A stretch of DNA of 64,000 bases from Pectobacterium colocasium (GTDB lineage Bacteria > Pseudomonadota > Gammaproteobacteria > Enterobacterales > Enterobacteriaceae): the NCBI RefSeq assembly GCF_020181655.1, contig NZ_CP084032.1:1240001-1304000 (forward strand). Reading direction: 5' to 3'. Every line of letters starts with the position of its first letter. Position 1 is the stretch's first letter. Shown one piece after another: positions 20,557-30,582 of the stretch. The notes beneath the pieces are model-generated. The model saw nothing but the letters and a program-made list of their open reading frames with translations. It made no database searches and was not told where the DNA came from. The position numbers and the translations under genes are program-made.

Positions 20557-22326
20557 GTGAGACTGTTTGCTCAACTGAGTTGGTATTTTCGCCGTGAATG
20601 GCGCCGCTATCTGGGTGCCATTGCGCTATTGATTGTGATTGCCATTCTGCAATTGCTTCCTCCTAAACTGGTTGGCGTGATCGTCGATGGTGTGACGCAA
20701 CACGGCATGTCGATGACCGAAATGATGAAGTGGATTGGCGTGATGCTGCTGACCGCCGTCATGGTCTACCTGCTGCGCTACGTGTGGCGCGTGTTCCTGT
20801 TCGGTGCTTCATACCAACTGGCGGTTGAGCTACGGGAAGATTTTTACCGCCAATTGAGTCGCCAGCATCCGGCGTTTTACCAGCGTCATCGTACCGGCGA
20901 TCTGATGGCGCGAGCCACCAACGATGTCGATCGCGTGGTTTTTGCCGCCGGAGAAGGTGTACTGACGCTGGTCGATTCGATGGTGATGGGCTGTGCGGTA
21001 CTGGTTGTCATGTGTACGCAGATCAGTTGGGAACTCACTCTGCTGGCGTTGCTTCCGATGCCATTTATGGCGATTTTCATCAAGCGCTACGGCACGCAGT
21101 TGCATAACCGTTTTAAATCCGCACAGGCTGCTTTTTCTTCGCTTAACGATCAGGCGCAGGAAAGCTTGACCAGCATTCGCATGATTAAAGCCTTTGGGTT
21201 GGAAAACTATCAATCTGCGCGTTTTGCACAGGTTGCGGCAGAGGCAGGTGCCAAAAACATGCACGTCGCCCGCGTTGATGCCCGCTTCGATCCCACTATT
21301 TATATCGCTGTCGGGCTTTCGAATTTGCTGGCGATTGGTGGCGGCAGTTGGATGGTGATTAACGGTTCGCTGACGTTAGGCTTGTTGACCAGCTTTGTCA
21401 TGTATCTGGGATTGATGATATGGCCGATGTTGGCGCTGGCCTGGATGTTTAACATTGTTGAACGCGGTAGCGCGGCATATAGCCGTATTCGTCAGTTACT
21501 GGCGGAAGAACTCGTGGTGAAAGACGGTGAAGAATCATTGCCTGCGGAGCGGGGCGTGTTGGCGGTGAACATCTCCGCGTTTCGCTACCCGGATAATACC
21601 CGCGATGCCTTACAGCATATTCAGTTTACGCTGTCTCCGGGCAATATGTTGGGATTATGTGGGCCGACAGGGTCGGGGAAAAGTACGCTGCTGGCGTTGA
21701 TTTTGCGTCATTTCGATACCCAGTCGGGAGAGATTCGTTATCACGATCGCCCGCTGAATGCTATTCGGCTGGACGAGCTACGAAGCCGTTTTGCCGTTGT
21801 TGGGCAAATGCCTTTTCTGTTTTCGGACACGGTGGCGCAAAACATCGCACTGGGTCGACCTGAGGCGACGCAACAAGAGATTGAACAGGCGGCGCGTCTT
21901 GCCAGCGTTCATGACGATATTCTGCGTTTGCCTCAAGGTTACCAAACTGAGGTGGGTGAGCGCGGTGTGATGTTATCTGGCGGTCAAAAACAGCGGATCG
22001 CGATTGCCCGTGCGCTGCTGCTGGACGCTGAAATTCTGGTGCTGGACGATGCGCTGTCTGCGGTGGATGGGCGAACGGAGCACCAGATTTTGCAGAATCT
22101 GAAAACATGGGGCGAAAAACGGACGTTGATCATCAGCGCACATCGCCTGTCAGCCCTCACGGAAGCGAATGAAATCGTGGTGTTGCAGCAAGGACAAGCG
22201 GTGCAGCGCGGCACACACCGGACGCTGGCCGCAGAGCCTGGCTGGTATCGGGATATGTACCGCTATCAACAGCTTGAGGCGGCGCTGGATGAGGTACCGC
22301 AGGCGGAAGGAGCAAGAAATGAATAG
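20557..22326 (+). CDS. mdlA: Multidrug-type ABC exporter half-transporter MdlA
   Basis: MdlA (589 residues) has an N-terminal six-helix membrane domain (about 1-310) and a C-terminal ATPase domain with Walker [10 protein letters not shown] and signature LSGGQKQR. The Walker B reads [12 protein letters not shown]: the usual catalytic Glu is Asp, so this site is probably degenerate. The start codon is GTG at 20557. It pairs with MdlB, whose start overlaps the mdlA stop by 8 bases. The physiological substrate of MdlAB is not settled. Confidence 0.94.
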   Translation: MRLFAQLSWYFRREWRRYLGAIALLIVIAILQLLPPKLVGVIVDGVTQHGMSMTEMMKWIGVMLLTAVMVYLLRYVWRVFLFGASYQLAVELREDFYRQLSRQHPAFYQRHRTGDLMARATNDVDRVVFAAGEGVLTLVDSMVMGCAVLVVMCTQISWELTLLALLPMPFMAIFIKRYGTQLHNRFKSAQAAFSSLNDQAQESLTSIRMIKAFGLENYQSARFAQVAAEAGAKNMHVARVDARFDPTIYIAVGLSNLLAIGGGSWMVINGSLTLGLLTSFVMYLGLMIWPMLALAWMFNIVERGSAAYSRIRQLLAEELVVKDGEESLPAERGVLAVNISAFRYPDNTRDALQHIQFTLSPGNMLGLCGPTGSGKSTLLALILRHFDTQSGEIRYHDRPLNAIRLDELRSRFAVVGQMPFLFSDTVAQNIALGRPEATQQEIEQAARLASVHDDILRLPQGYQTEVGERGVMLSGGQKQRIAIARALLLDAEILVLDDALSAVDGRTEHQILQNLKTWGEKRTLIISAHRLSALTEANEIVVLQQGQAVQRGTHRTLAAEPGWYRDMYRYQQLEAALDEVPQAEGARNE

Positions 22327-24094
22327 CCCTCAACAGTTTTGGCCAACGCTGAAACGCCTGTTGTCCTATGGTTCACCTTGGCGAAAACCGCTGCTGTCCG
22401 GTGTCGTGATGTTATGGGTTGCTGCGGCCGCAGAAGTTTCTGGCCCTATATTGGTGAGTTATTTTATTGATGATCTGGTGGCTAAAGGCGAATTTCCGCT
22501 GGCGATTGCGGCGGGCCTGGCGATGGCCTACATCCTGCTGCAAATGCTGGCGGCACTGCTGCACTATTTTCAGACGCTGTTGTTTAACCGCGTTGCGGTC
22601 GGCGTCGTCCAACAACTGCGCATTGATGTGATGGATGCGGCGTTGCGCCAGCCGCTGAGCACATTCGATACGCAACCCGTTGGGCAACTGATTTCACGCG
22701 TCACCAATGACACCGAGGTCGTTAAAGATCTGTACGTCATGGTGGTGTCAACGGTATTACGCAGTGCGGCGCTGGTGGGGGCGATGCTGGTGGCGATGTT
22801 CAGTCTGAACTGGCAGATGGCGCTGATTGCACTGATGATTTTCCCTGCGGTCGCGGTGGTCATGGCGCTGTACCATCGTTTCAGTACGCCGATTGTGCGC
22901 AAGGTTCGAAGCTACCTGGCCGACATTAATGATGGTTTCAACGAAGTGATTAATGGCATGGGCGTCATTCAGCAGTTCCGCCAGCAGGCTCGCTTTGGCA
23001 AGAAACTGGGAGCCTCCAGCCACGCGCATTATGACGCACGAATGAAGGCGTTGCGTCTGGAAGGGTTCCTGCTGCGGCCACTGCTGAGCCTGTTTGCTGC
23101 GATGGTGCTGTGTGGGTTGTTGATCCAATTTGGTTTCAGTTCGATGGGGTCGGTTGGCGTCGGGGTTTTGTATGCGTTTATCAACTATTTGGGGCGTCTG
23201 AATGAACCGCTGATTGAACTGACAACCCAGCAGTCTATGTTGCAGCAGGCGGTTGTTGCGGGTGAGCGTATCTTTGAGTTGATGGATGGGACAAAGCAGG
23301 GCTACGGCGACGATGAGCGTCCGCTGGCTACCGGGCGTGTCGATATTGACGATGTTTCTTTCTCGTATGGCACCGAAAAACGCGTACTACAGCATATTTC
23401 TCTGACGATACCAGAGCGCGGGTTCGTCGCGTTGGTCGGGCATACGGGCAGCGGAAAAAGCACCCTGGCCAGTTTGCTGATGGGATATTACACGCCGGAC
23501 GAAGGAGAAATTCGGCTCGATGGCCGGCCGCTTTCTACGCTCTCTCATGCGGTGTTGCGCCAAAATGTGGCAATGGTGCAGCAGGATCCGGTTGTGCTGG
23601 CGGAATCCATGTTTGTGAATGTGACGCTGGGGCGTGATATCAGCGAAGAGGCCGTCTGGCGCGTGTTGGAGGTCGTACAGCTGGCTGAGCTGGTGCGGAC
23701 TTTCCCTGAAGGATTGCATACGCGCGTTGGTGAGCAGGGGAATAATTTGTCTACCGGACAAAAGCAGCTGTTAGCGATCGCGCGGGTACTGGTGCAAACG
23801 CCTAAAATTCTGATTCTTGATGAAGCGACGGCGAATATTGACTCGGGTACGGAACAGGCTGTGCAAAAGGCGTTGCGTATCATCAGGGAACAGACAACCT
23901 TGATTATCATCGCGCATCGGCTTTCTACCATCGTTGAGGCCGACACGATCATGGTGCTTCATCATGGGCAAACCGTTGAGCGGGGAACGCATGAGCAACT
24001 GCTGCAACAGCAGGGGCGCTATTATCAGATGTATCAATTGCAACTGGCCGGAGAGGATCTTGCTGCCACCAGCACCGAACCTTGCATTGCCTGA
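22319..24094 (+). CDS. mdlB: Multidrug-type ABC exporter half-transporter MdlB
   Basis: MdlB (591 residues) is the partner half-transporter: a membrane domain followed by an ATPase with Walker [10 protein letters not shown], Walker [13 protein letters not shown] (catalytic Glu present) and an altered signature LSTGQKQ. Combined with MdlA, the MdlB signature and the MdlA Walker B would form the degenerate site, the asymmetric pattern known for heterodimeric exporters. MNSPQQFWP is the start; a 50-codon upstream frame lies within mdlA. Confidence 0.94.
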   Translation: MNSPQQFWPTLKRLLSYGSPWRKPLLSGVVMLWVAAAAEVSGPILVSYFIDDLVAKGEFPLAIAAGLAMAYILLQMLAALLHYFQTLLFNRVAVGVVQQLRIDVMDAALRQPLSTFDTQPVGQLISRVTNDTEVVKDLYVMVVSTVLRSAALVGAMLVAMFSLNWQMALIALMIFPAVAVVMALYHRFSTPIVRKVRSYLADINDGFNEVINGMGVIQQFRQQARFGKKLGASSHAHYDARMKALRLEGFLLRPLLSLFAAMVLCGLLIQFGFSSMGSVGVGVLYAFINYLGRLNEPLIELTTQQSMLQQAVVAGERIFELMDGTKQGYGDDERPLATGRVDIDDVSFSYGTEKRVLQHISLTIPERGFVALVGHTGSGKSTLASLLMGYYTPDEGEIRLDGRPLSTLSHAVLRQNVAMVQQDPVVLAESMFVNVTLGRDISEEAVWRVLEVVQLAELVRTFPEGLHTRVGEQGNNLSTGQKQLLAIARVLVQTPKILILDEATANIDSGTEQAVQKALRIIREQTTLIIIAHRLSTIVEADTIMVLHHGQTVERGTHEQLLQQQGRYYQMYQLQLAGEDLAATSTEPCIA

Positions 24095-24116
24095 CTCGAT
24101 TATAGGTCATACGATG

Positions 24117-24143
24117 GTCTGCACCGCCTTGAGTGGTGCAGAC
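24117..24143 (+). terminator. Hairpin after mdlB
   Basis: A perfect 9-bp stem (GTCTGCACC with GGTGCAGAC) and a 9-base loop start 23 bases past mdlB. It lacks a T run, so termination is uncertain. It superficially resembles an NtrC site, but the half-site spacing is too wide. Confidence 0.4.
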
Positions 24144-24225
24144 TGACAGTCTGCTCATGGCTTCGCACCATCATTAAGCATCGTGATTCCGGTTTTGACC
24201 CACGCTGCACTGAAAATACTCTTTG

Positions 24226-24242
24226 CGCACCAAAATAGTGCA
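24226..24242 (+). promoter_or_regulatory. NtrC-like binding site upstream of glnK
   Basis: CGCACC-AAAAT-AGTGCA fits the NtrC dyad TGCACC-N5-GGTGCA with two deviations. It lies about 110 bases upstream of the sigma-54 promoter, a usual enhancer distance. A second, weaker half-site (TGCACT) starts at 24206. Confidence 0.7.
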
Positions 24243-24349
24243 ATTCTTGCCCAATTCTTCCAGCCTTTCTTCCTCGTTATGTTTGCTTTTTGTCCTTTCT
24301 CATCTTTAAACGCGTTCTCTTTCCTGATTTATGCCAGATAAATCATTTA

Positions 24350-24365
24350 TGGCACACCCTTTGCT
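24350..24365 (+). promoter_or_regulatory. Sigma-54 promoter of glnK-amtB
   Basis: TGGCAC-ACCCT-TTGCT is a perfect match to the sigma-54 -24/-12 consensus (TGGCAC-N5-TTGCW), about 90 bases upstream of glnK. glnKamtB is NtrC/sigma-54 controlled in E. coli. Confidence 0.93.
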
Positions 24366-24453
24366 TTAGTCATGACGTAGACCTACTTCATAGAGCGTGT
24401 AATCGAACAAGTGACGGGCGAAAGCCTGAACGTAATGGCTAGGGGGAAGACAA

Positions 24454-24792
24454 ATGAAACTGGTTACTGTGGTGATAAAACCATTCAAGCTGGAAGATGT
24501 ACGTGAAGCGTTATCTTCTGTCGGCATCCAGGGGCTCACCGTCACTGAGGTGAAAGGATTTGGTCGTCAGAAGGGGCATGCGGAACTCTACCGTGGTGCA
24601 GAATATAGCGTTAACTTTTTACCCAAAGTAAAAATTGATATCGCGATTGCAGACGACCAATTGGATGAAGTGATCGATGTTATCAGCAAAGCGGCGTACA
24701 CCGGAAAAATTGGTGATGGCAAAATTTTTGTCGCCGAGTTGCAAAGGGTTATCCGTATTCGTACGGGTGAAACTGACGAAGCCGCACTTTAA
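24454..24792 (+). CDS. glnK: Nitrogen regulatory protein GlnK (PII family)
   Basis: The 112-residue PII protein has the T-loop with Tyr51, the uridylylation site (ELYRGAEYSVNF), and the conserved ATP/2-oxoglutarate-binding core. GlnK senses nitrogen status and plugs the ammonium channel AmtB when ammonium is high. It starts the glnK-amtB operon, with amtB 33 bases downstream. Confidence 0.97.
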   Translation: MKLVTVVIKPFKLEDVREALSSVGIQGLTVTEVKGFGRQKGHAELYRGAEYSVNFLPKVKIDIAIADDQLDEVIDVISKAAYTGKIGDGKIFVAELQRVIRIRTGETDEAAL

Positions 24793-24825
24793 CAACACCT
24801 AGCGTAGATACGTAAATAGGGATGG

Positions 24826-26118
24826 ATGAAAATGAAAAAATTACTCTCTTCATTAGGTCTCGGTGTGGCGGCATTACTCCCGTCCTGGGCAATGGCTGCA
24901 ACACCGACGATTGATAAAGCGGATAACGCTTTTATTATGATTTGTACCGCGCTGGTACTTTTTATGACTATACCGGGCATCGCACTGTTTTACGGCGGCC
25001 TGATTCGTTCCAAAAACGTTCTGTCCATGATGACGCAGGTGAGCGTAACATTCGCGATGGTTTGTATCCTGTGGGTGGTTTACGGATATAGCCTGGCTTT
25101 CAGCGAAGGTAATGCCTTCTTCGGTGGCTTCAGTACGTTTATGCTGAAAGGCATCGGGATTGAATCGATTAGCGGCACCTACTATCAATTTGTACACGTG
25201 GCGTATCAGGCTTCCTTTGCCTGCATCACCGTTGCGCTGATTGTCGGGGCGATTGCTGAACGTATCCGTTTCTCTGCTGTACTGATTTTCGTTGCGCTGT
25301 GGCTGACGTTCTCCTACCTGCCGATGACGCACATGGTGTGGGGCGGTGGTTATCTGGCATTGGATGGTGCGTTGGACTTCGCGGGTGGTACGGTGGTTCA
25401 CATTAACGCCGCGGTTGCTGGGTTGGTTGGTGCTTACCTGCTGGGCAAACGCGCTGGTTTTGGCAAAGAAGCCTTCAAACCACATAACCTGCCGATGGTG
25501 TTTATCGGTACAGCGATTCTGTATATCGGCTGGTTTGGCTTTAACGCGGGTTCTGCGGGGGCCGCAAACGGCATTGCTGCTCTGGCTTTCCTGAACACGG
25601 TTGTCGCTACTGCTGCTGCGATTCTGGCGTGGGTTGGTGGTGAGTGGATGGTGCGCGGTAAGCCTTCTCTGCTGGGTGCATGTTCCGGTTGTATCGCGGG
25701 TCTGGTAGCAATCACACCAGCTGCGGGTACGGTGGGCGTCGGTGGTGCATTGATCATCGGTCTGGCTGGCGGTGTCGCAGGTCTGTGGGGCGTAACCGTA
25801 CTGAAAAGATGGCTGCGCGTGGATGACCCCTGTGATGTATTCGGTGTTCACGGCGTGTGCGGTATCGTTGGCTGTATCCTGACTGGCGTATTCACTTCAG
25901 CTTCACTGGGTGGTACTGGCTATGCAGAAGGTGTGACGATGGCGCATCAGGTTTGGGTACAGTTATTTAGCGTAATTGTTGCTCTGGTATGGTCTGGCGT
26001 GGTGGCATTCGTGGCCTTCAAAGTGGCGGATATGATTGTCGGCCTGCGTGTACCGGAAGATCAAGAGCGCGAAGGTCTGGACGTCAACAGCCATGGCGAG
26101 AGCGCTTACAACCAATAA
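24826..26118 (+). CDS. amtB: Ammonium channel AmtB
   Basis: AmtB (430 residues) has a cleavable signal peptide (about 1-24, ending AMAA) and eleven membrane helices. The pore motifs are clear: the twin-His pair lies in the DFAGGTVVHINA and GVHGVCG segments. It conducts NH4+/NH3 across the inner membrane and is gated by GlnK. The conserved C-terminal tail (DQEREGLDVNSHGE) that contacts GlnK is intact. Confidence 0.97.
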   Translation: MKMKKLLSSLGLGVAALLPSWAMAATPTIDKADNAFIMICTALVLFMTIPGIALFYGGLIRSKNVLSMMTQVSVTFAMVCILWVVYGYSLAFSEGNAFFGGFSTFMLKGIGIESISGTYYQFVHVAYQASFACITVALIVGAIAERIRFSAVLIFVALWLTFSYLPMTHMVWGGGYLALDGALDFAGGTVVHINAAVAGLVGAYLLGKRAGFGKEAFKPHNLPMVFIGTAILYIGWFGFNAGSAGAANGIAALAFLNTVVATAAAILAWVGGEWMVRGKPSLLGACSGCIAGLVAITPAAGTVGVGGALIIGLAGGVAGLWGVTVLKRWLRVDDPCDVFGVHGVCGIVGCILTGVFTSASLGGTGYAEGVTMAHQVWVQLFSVIVALVWSGVVAFVAFKVADMIVGLRVPEDQEREGLDVNSHGESAYNQ

Positions 26119-26142
26119 TTGAGCTTGTTCAAATGCAACAAG

Positions 26143-26172
26143 CGGGCGTGGAGGAAACTCCACGCCCGTTTT
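26143..26172 (+). terminator. amtB terminator
   Basis: An 11-bp stem (26143-26153 with 26158-26168) with a GAAA loop is followed by TTTT. It lies between convergent amtB and tesB and mainly suits amtB. Confidence 0.85.
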
Positions 26173-26195
26173 ACGTTATGAGGCTGCCACCATCC

Positions 26196-27059
26196 TTACG
26201 TTTGACGGCGGCGCATCACCCCTTCCTGTACGCTGGATGCAACCAGCACGCCTTCTCGGGTATAGAACTGCCCACGTACGAAGCCACGAGCACCGGATGC
26301 GGATGTACTTTCTACGGTGTAGAGCAGCCAGTCATCCAACCGGAAATCACGGTGGAACCACATTGAGTGATCAATCGTGGCGACCTGCATACCCGGCTCC
26401 AAAAAGCCAACGCCATGAGGTTGTAAAGCCGTGAGTAGGAAGTTGCAGTCAGACGTATAGCCAAGCAGGTATTGGTGAATACGCTTGTCATCCGGCAGTG
26501 GGCCGCTGGCCCGGCACCAAACGTGTCGTACTGGCTCATCCACTTCGCCTTTTAAGGGGTTATGGAATTTAACCGGGCGCATCTCAATTGGGCTGGCCTG
26601 AATAAATTTATCGCGAAAGCGGGGCGGCAAGAGGTGCTGCATATCTTGCGCGATTTCCTGCTCGGATTTCAGCGCTTCTGGCGGTGGAACCTCAGGCATC
26701 ACATTCTGGTGCTCAAACCCTTCTTCATGGCTTTGAAAAGAGGCTGTCATATAAAAGATAGGGCGACCATTCTGGATGGCACTGACGCGTCTGGCGCTGA
26801 AACTGTTGCCATCGCGCAGGTTTTCAACGTCATAAATAATCGGTTTCTGGCTGTCGCCGGGCAGCAAAAAGTAGCTGTGGAAAGAGTGAATGTTGCGCTC
26901 GACGGGAACGGTTTGTTTGGCGGCTGACATGGCCTGGCCTACGACTTGCCCGCCAAAGACCTGGCGCAGCCCCAAATCATCGCTTTGTCCGCGAAATAGC
27001 CCTTCTTCGAGCTTCTCTAAATGCAGGAGGTCGAGAAGGTGTTGTAGTGGTTGACTCAT
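26196..27059 (-). CDS. tesB: Acyl-CoA thioesterase II
   Basis: TesB (287 residues) is a double-hotdog acyl-CoA thioesterase that hydrolyses medium- and long-chain acyl-CoAs in the cytoplasm. Family features include the N-terminal [23 protein letters not shown] segment and the C-terminal [16 protein letters not shown] segment, which holds the catalytic Asp. Convergent with amtB and divergent from ybaY, the E. coli arrangement. Confidence 0.95.
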   Translation of the reverse strand: MSQPLQHLLDLLHLEKLEEGLFRGQSDDLGLRQVFGGQVVGQAMSAAKQTVPVERNIHSFHSYFLLPGDSQKPIIYDVENLRDGNSFSARRVSAIQNGRPIFYMTASFQSHEEGFEHQNVMPEVPPPEALKSEQEIAQDMQHLLPPRFRDKFIQASPIEMRPVKFHNPLKGEVDEPVRHVWCRASGPLPDDKRIHQYLLGYTSDCNFLLTALQPHGVGFLEPGMQVATIDHSMWFHRDFRLDDWLLYTVESTSASGARGFVRGQFYTREGVLVASSVQEGVMRRRQT

Positions 27060-27271
27060 GGTATCGGCCCCAATGGATGAGAATGGCTAAGCATCTGTTT
27101 GTTTTATAAGGTGTAAATGTCTATTTATGGCTTTCTTTCTGCAATAAATATGCGGTTTTCATGAAAATATCAGAATTTTGCACCATCATTATTGTGTTGG
27201 GTGAATCATACTCTTTATGAGTGCCGGTTTGCGATACCGGTAGTCCGACAATAATAAAGGAGACTGACCGA

Positions 27272-27853
27272 ATGAAATTATGGCATATCTTAGGTGGTAT
27301 CACGTTATCGATGACTCTGGCTGCATGTGCACAGAGGAGTGATTATGGCGTTTCTCCTCAAACTGGTGCACCTGTCACCAGTGCTTCTTCACAGCGCCCG
27401 GCTGTTGCGATGCCAGCAGTAACCGGTACGGTGAATATTCGTCAGCGTATTGCACTTCCTCACAACGCAGTGTTAACCGTTACGGTGTCTGATGCATCGC
27501 TGGCAGATGCGCCTTCAAAAGTCATTACTCAGCGCGTGATGCGCACAGAAGGAAAGCAAGCACCTTTCCAATTCGATCTACCGTACAATCCGGCTGATAT
27601 TCAGCCCAACGCACGTATTTTACTCAGTGCAGCAATTGCAATCGATAACCGCATCGTGATGGTGACGGAGAACGTCTTGCCGGTTATTAGCAACGGCGTA
27701 AATAACGCCGATTTGGTGCTGGTGCCTGTCGCCTCGGTTCCTTTGCCGGCTCAGAATCAGGGATCAATGCTATCCAACCCGGCGAATCAGAGCCCTCATA
27801 TGCTTCAAGGGCAGCCTGCTGCGCCATCTGTGGCACCTCAGACTACTTGGTAA
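27272..27853 (+). CDS. ybaY: YbaY-family lipoprotein
   Basis: The 193-residue protein starts with a lipoprotein signal peptide (lipobox LAAC, Cys19) followed by a beta-rich domain of the YscW-like/YbaY family (about 48-155; RIALPHNAVLTVTVSDASL) and a Pro/Gln/Ser-rich tail of about 30 residues. The ATG at 27272 follows AAAGGAG; an upstream 17-codon extension was discarded. The function of YbaY is not established. Confidence 0.88.
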   Translation: MKLWHILGGITLSMTLAACAQRSDYGVSPQTGAPVTSASSQRPAVAMPAVTGTVNIRQRIALPHNAVLTVTVSDASLADAPSKVITQRVMRTEGKQAPFQFDLPYNPADIQPNARILLSAAIAIDNRIVMVTENVLPVISNGVNNADLVLVPVASVPLPAQNQGSMLSNPANQSPHMLQGQPAAPSVAPQTTW

Positions 27854-27873
27854 CATGGGCTGCATACGCGCCG

Positions 27874-28194
27874 TTATGGCGCGTATTGCCAGCGGTATTT
27901 CGCAAGATCGATCTTTCCCTGACGATTGAAAATAATCCCTTCCGCCTGCAGCGCTGATTTCTGGCGCACATAGTCGCCACCGACTAGTGATATTTCACCT
28001 TTACGATTGATTACCCGATGCCAGGGGAGTTTGCTGTCTTTCGGCAGGCGTTTTAATACTCCTCCGACTTGCCTTGATGCTCTGGGTGAATCGGCAAGCT
28101 GGGCAATGTCGCCATAGGTCGCTATTTTTCCATAAGGAATCGCCGCGACGATTTGAAAAACACGCTGGCGGAAATTATCATTTTCTTCTGACAT
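27874..28194 (-). CDS. atl: Alkyltransferase-like protein (Atl/YbaZ)
   Basis: The 106-residue protein resembles the C-terminal DNA-binding domain of O6-alkylguanine-DNA alkyltransferases, but the active-site Cys is replaced: the motif reads PWHRV instead of PCHRV. This Trp is the hallmark of alkyltransferase-like proteins, which bind O6-alkylguanine and hand it to nucleotide excision repair without removing the alkyl group. Confidence 0.95.
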   Translation of the reverse strand: MSEENDNFRQRVFQIVAAIPYGKIATYGDIAQLADSPRASRQVGGVLKRLPKDSKLPWHRVINRKGEISLVGGDYVRQKSALQAEGIIFNRQGKIDLAKYRWQYAP

Positions 28195-28332
28195 CAGCGG
28201 ATGTTCCTGCTGTTTCGAAACCGATTGACTGCCATAGTGGCATAGTAGGGTGGGTAAGAAAACAACGGTTAGTCTGTGTTAGCTTGCAATTGCCTATCCT
28301 ATCACCGATAATGCCCACCGCTTTGTGACACG

Positions 28333-28362
28333 TTGCGATTATCATGTGCTAGCGGTTATAAA
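28333..28362 (+). promoter_or_regulatory. Candidate ffs promoter
   Basis: TTGCGA (28333-28338) and TATAAA (28357-28362) with an 18-base spacer end about 10 bases before the first base of 4.5S RNA. Confidence 0.6.
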
Positions 28363-28371
28363 GTCGTCAAT

Positions 28372-28484
28372 GGAGGCCCTGTCGGTTCTCCCGCAACACT
28401 AACCTATGGATTCGGTCAGGTCCGGAAGGAAGCAGCCGCAGCAGGAGACGTGTGTGCCGGGATGTAGCTGGCAGGGCCTCCACC
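28372..28484 (+). ncRNA. ffs: 4.5S RNA of the signal recognition particle
   Basis: The conserved SRP core GGTCAGGTCCGGAAGGAAGC lies at 28414-28433, with the GGAA tetraloop and the symmetric loop that binds Ffh. The ends (GGAGGCCCT and GGGCCTCC) pair to close the long hairpin, and the GTCGGTTCTCCCGCAAC stretch matches E. coli ffs. With Ffh it forms the SRP that targets membrane proteins. Ends are estimated from the terminal stem. Confidence 0.96.
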
Positions 28485-28878
28485 ATTTCTGCCCTTATCT
28501 TGCCGTGTTATCGCCAGTTAGGTTTCATCTTCTGTTCATAACCCATGCTTTTGTCATATGCCAATTTTCGGCCATAAGTCCGCTCTCTGGAGCGCATAAG
28601 TATGGCTCCGTCACTTTCCGTTTTGCCGATCTTTGTTTCTTCTGAAGGATGCCGTGCATCTTTACCTGGTGAGTAATAATTGCGCCAATTATTACATTCT
28701 CTGTTTCCATCACTGGATATACTATTAGTGATGTTATCAATACGGTTGTTATAAATGATAAACGGTGGGTAAATAAGCGTCGTGGTATGAAGTAAAATTC
28801 ATTTTTACTTAATATTAAAAATACAATTTGTTACAAGTCTTACTCAATTAATACGTTAAAAAGATAATAAAAACAAAG
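28485..28878. other. ffs-hha spacer with a perfect hairpin
   Basis: No gene is supported. A perfect 10-bp inverted repeat with a CGC loop lies at 28673-28695 (GTAATAATTG with CAATTATTAC). It could form a hairpin on either strand; its role is unknown. Confidence 0.5.
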
Positions 28879-28896
28879 GCCGATAATATTATCGGC
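28879..28896 (-). terminator. hha terminator
   Basis: The 18-bp palindrome GCCGATAATATTATCGGC is followed on the minus strand by CTTTGTTTTT, 43 bases downstream of the hha stop. Confidence 0.75.
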
Positions 28897-28938
28897 ACAG
28901 TGTATTTAATGTCAGTTTTTGTATACGTTTCGTTGGAA

Positions 28939-29142
28939 TTAACGGACGTATCGCCATACCGCAGTCGGTACTTTGTCATAGAGTTTGTTCATCGTCAGTT
29001 CTGCCAGACGATGATCGGCTGCGGAAAAGAACATCTCCAGTTCATCATTGGAGAGTTCATACTTGTTTTTTTCAATAACGCGTTCGAGGGTGTCAATGGT
29101 TGTGCATTTACGCAAACGCATCAAATAGTCGATTTTTTTCAT
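28939..29142 (-). CDS. hha: Haemolysin expression modulator Hha (YmoA family)
   Basis: The 67-residue protein is almost identical in pattern to YmoA/Hha ([20 protein letters not shown]...[16 protein letters not shown]). Hha binds the H-NS oligomerisation domain and helps silence horizontally acquired and virulence genes. It is the second gene of the tomB-hha pair, 53 bases downstream of tomB. Confidence 0.96.
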   Translation of the reverse strand: MKKIDYLMRLRKCTTIDTLERVIEKNKYELSNDELEMFFSAADHRLAELTMNKLYDKVPTAVWRYVR

Positions 29143-29195
29143 AATGGCCTATGCAAACAGTACCTGGTGGTTAAAAAATATAAATAAATTATTGC

Positions 29196-29564
29196 TTAAG
29201 TTTTAGCAGGCGTACAGACGTTCTCCCCTGAGAACATTCCGAATAATTTTGCTTTGGACTTCTGCCAACGCCGCAGTTCAGCATCATTAATACCATAGTT
29301 GCTAAACAAGACGTAAGTATCATCCAAATACTTTTCAACCTGCTCTGAAAGCTCACTTTCGTTAGGGTATTTTATTTTAAATGTGAGAATAAACGTAGCG
29401 ATATGCTCAATAAGTTCATTTAATTGGAGATTGATCGCAGATGTTGGATCATTGACCCAGCCGTGACTGCTATCGCCTAACGTTGCTATGCTTTCGTCAC
29501 ACAGATTCTCACATAAGAATCTGAGTTGGGCAATATCATAATGTTTTGGTGTGTACTCATCCAT
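29196..29564 (-). CDS. tomB: Hha toxicity modulator TomB
   Basis: The 122-residue protein matches TomB (YbaJ) with the conserved segment HGWVNDPTSAINLQLNELIEHIA and YLDDTYVLFSNYGIN. TomB antagonises Hha, and the pair has been described as an oxygen-dependent toxin-antitoxin module affecting biofilm formation. It lies upstream of hha on the same strand, the conserved order. Confidence 0.94.
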   Translation of the reverse strand: MDEYTPKHYDIAQLRFLCENLCDESIATLGDSSHGWVNDPTSAINLQLNELIEHIATFILTFKIKYPNESELSEQVEKYLDDTYVLFSNYGINDAELRRWQKSKAKLFGMFSGENVCTPAKT

Positions 29565-30160
29565 ATCAATCCCTCCGTTAAGCCGTTATTCAGTGTTACT
29601 GCGGTTAACACCTGGTAAACAGGTAGACTGATGAAACTTGCAAGATAAAACGTTAACGCTGTTTCGTATTCCTGTTGTGACAAACAGAGCATTGAGCCAT
29701 TGTGATTTGTTCAGCAATGAATGAGACAACAAAGATGTTTGTACCTCCTACTCTCTACTATGTCGCGAAATAGGGTTGTCGTAAATACCAACCTATCATG
29801 ACTTAACCTTAAGTATAGCTATACCATGTTGGTTACGCTTACGTCATTCTATATATGACTATAGCAAAAGCGTTCGTAAAATTCGCGGATAATAGGTAAG
29901 GTTTTCACTGCTATTTATTTTGATTAATCCTCATATTTTTTGTTGTAACAATGAGCATAGAATAAACTTGGCTGCTGATGATTTAATTATTTCTATCTGA
30001 AAATATGAGAAATGGCAGAAGGAATGCGAAGAGACTAGTCAGTGGATAAGGTATGTTGGTGAGGGTTATCTTATTGTTTCAGAAGTTTTTTCATGCGTGC
30101 ATCCCGTACAGTTTTGTTAACGTCATAACATAGACTGTATCGGGATGGGGTCGAGAAAGA
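29565..30160. other. Long A/T-rich spacer upstream of tomB
   Basis: About 600 bases of A/T-rich DNA between tomB and ykgO. It must hold the tomB-hha promoter; A/T richness fits H-NS/Hha control. An imperfect hairpin (30100-30112 with 30134-30147) ends 13 bases past the ykgO stop and may terminate the rpmE2-ykgO transcript. A minus-strand reading frame at 29486-29692 overlaps tomB and was not called. Confidence 0.4.
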
Positions 30161-30304
30161 TTAACCTTTTTTCTTTTTTCCGCCTTGCACGGCCTTAAAG
30201 CGCGGATTGGATTTGCATATAACGTAAACTCGCCCACGACGGCGAACCACAATACAGTCTTTGTGACGATTTTTTGCTGAACGCAGCGAACTAAGCACCT
30301 GCAT
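30161..30304 (-). CDS. ykgO: Zinc-independent 50S ribosomal protein L36 type B
   Basis: This 47-residue gene reads [17 protein letters not shown]... and ends in a Lys/Gly-rich tail (GGKKKKG). It is the L36 paralogue that lacks the zinc-binding Cys set and replaces RpmJ when zinc is scarce. It is 17 bases downstream of rpmE2 and surely in the same operon. Found by reading the minus strand directly. Confidence 0.94.
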   Translation of the reverse strand: MQVLSSLRSAKNRHKDCIVVRRRGRVYVICKSNPRFKAVQGGKKKKG

Positions 30305-30321
30305 TTAATAACCCTCTCTGA

Positions 30322-30570
30322 TTACTTGAAGAAGTTCCCAAAGCGCTGCTGGAAGCGCGCCGTGCTGCCTTCTTTGGAATATTCTTTTTGCTTCCCGGTG
30401 TAATAGGGATGCGATGCCGAAGAAACGTCAATGGCGACGTAAGGGTAGCTGACCCCCTCCAGTTCAATGGTTCGATCGGTTTTAATTGTTGATCCCGTCC
30501 TGTAATAGACATCAGCGCTGGTATCATGAAATACCACCGTGCGATAGTCAGGATGAATTCCTGCTTTCAT
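30322..30570 (-). CDS. rpmE2: Zinc-independent 50S ribosomal protein L31 type B
   Basis: The 82-residue protein matches YkgM-type L31 ([16 protein letters not shown]...[17 protein letters not shown]...RFQQRF). It lacks the CxxC zinc site of primary L31. In zinc limitation it replaces RpmE and frees zinc. A Zur-like palindrome lies 17 bases upstream of its ATG, and ykgO follows. Confidence 0.95.
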   Translation of the reverse strand: MKAGIHPDYRTVVFHDTSADVYYRTGSTIKTDRTIELEGVSYPYVAIDVSSASHPYYTGKQKEYSKEGSTARFQQRFGNFFK

Positions 30571-30582
30571 ATTTACCTCATT

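Noticed and set aside
24117..24143. NtrC-like dyad TGCACC...GGTGCA
   Set aside because: The half-sites are 9 bases apart in the core instead of 5, and the longer 9-bp stem fits a hairpin after mdlB better.
28900..29187. Plus-strand frame of 95 codons
   Set aside because: Antisense to hha, which is an unmistakable YmoA/Hha protein.
29486..29692. Minus-strand frame of 68 codons upstream of tomB
   Set aside because: It overlaps the tomB start in another frame and shows no family features.
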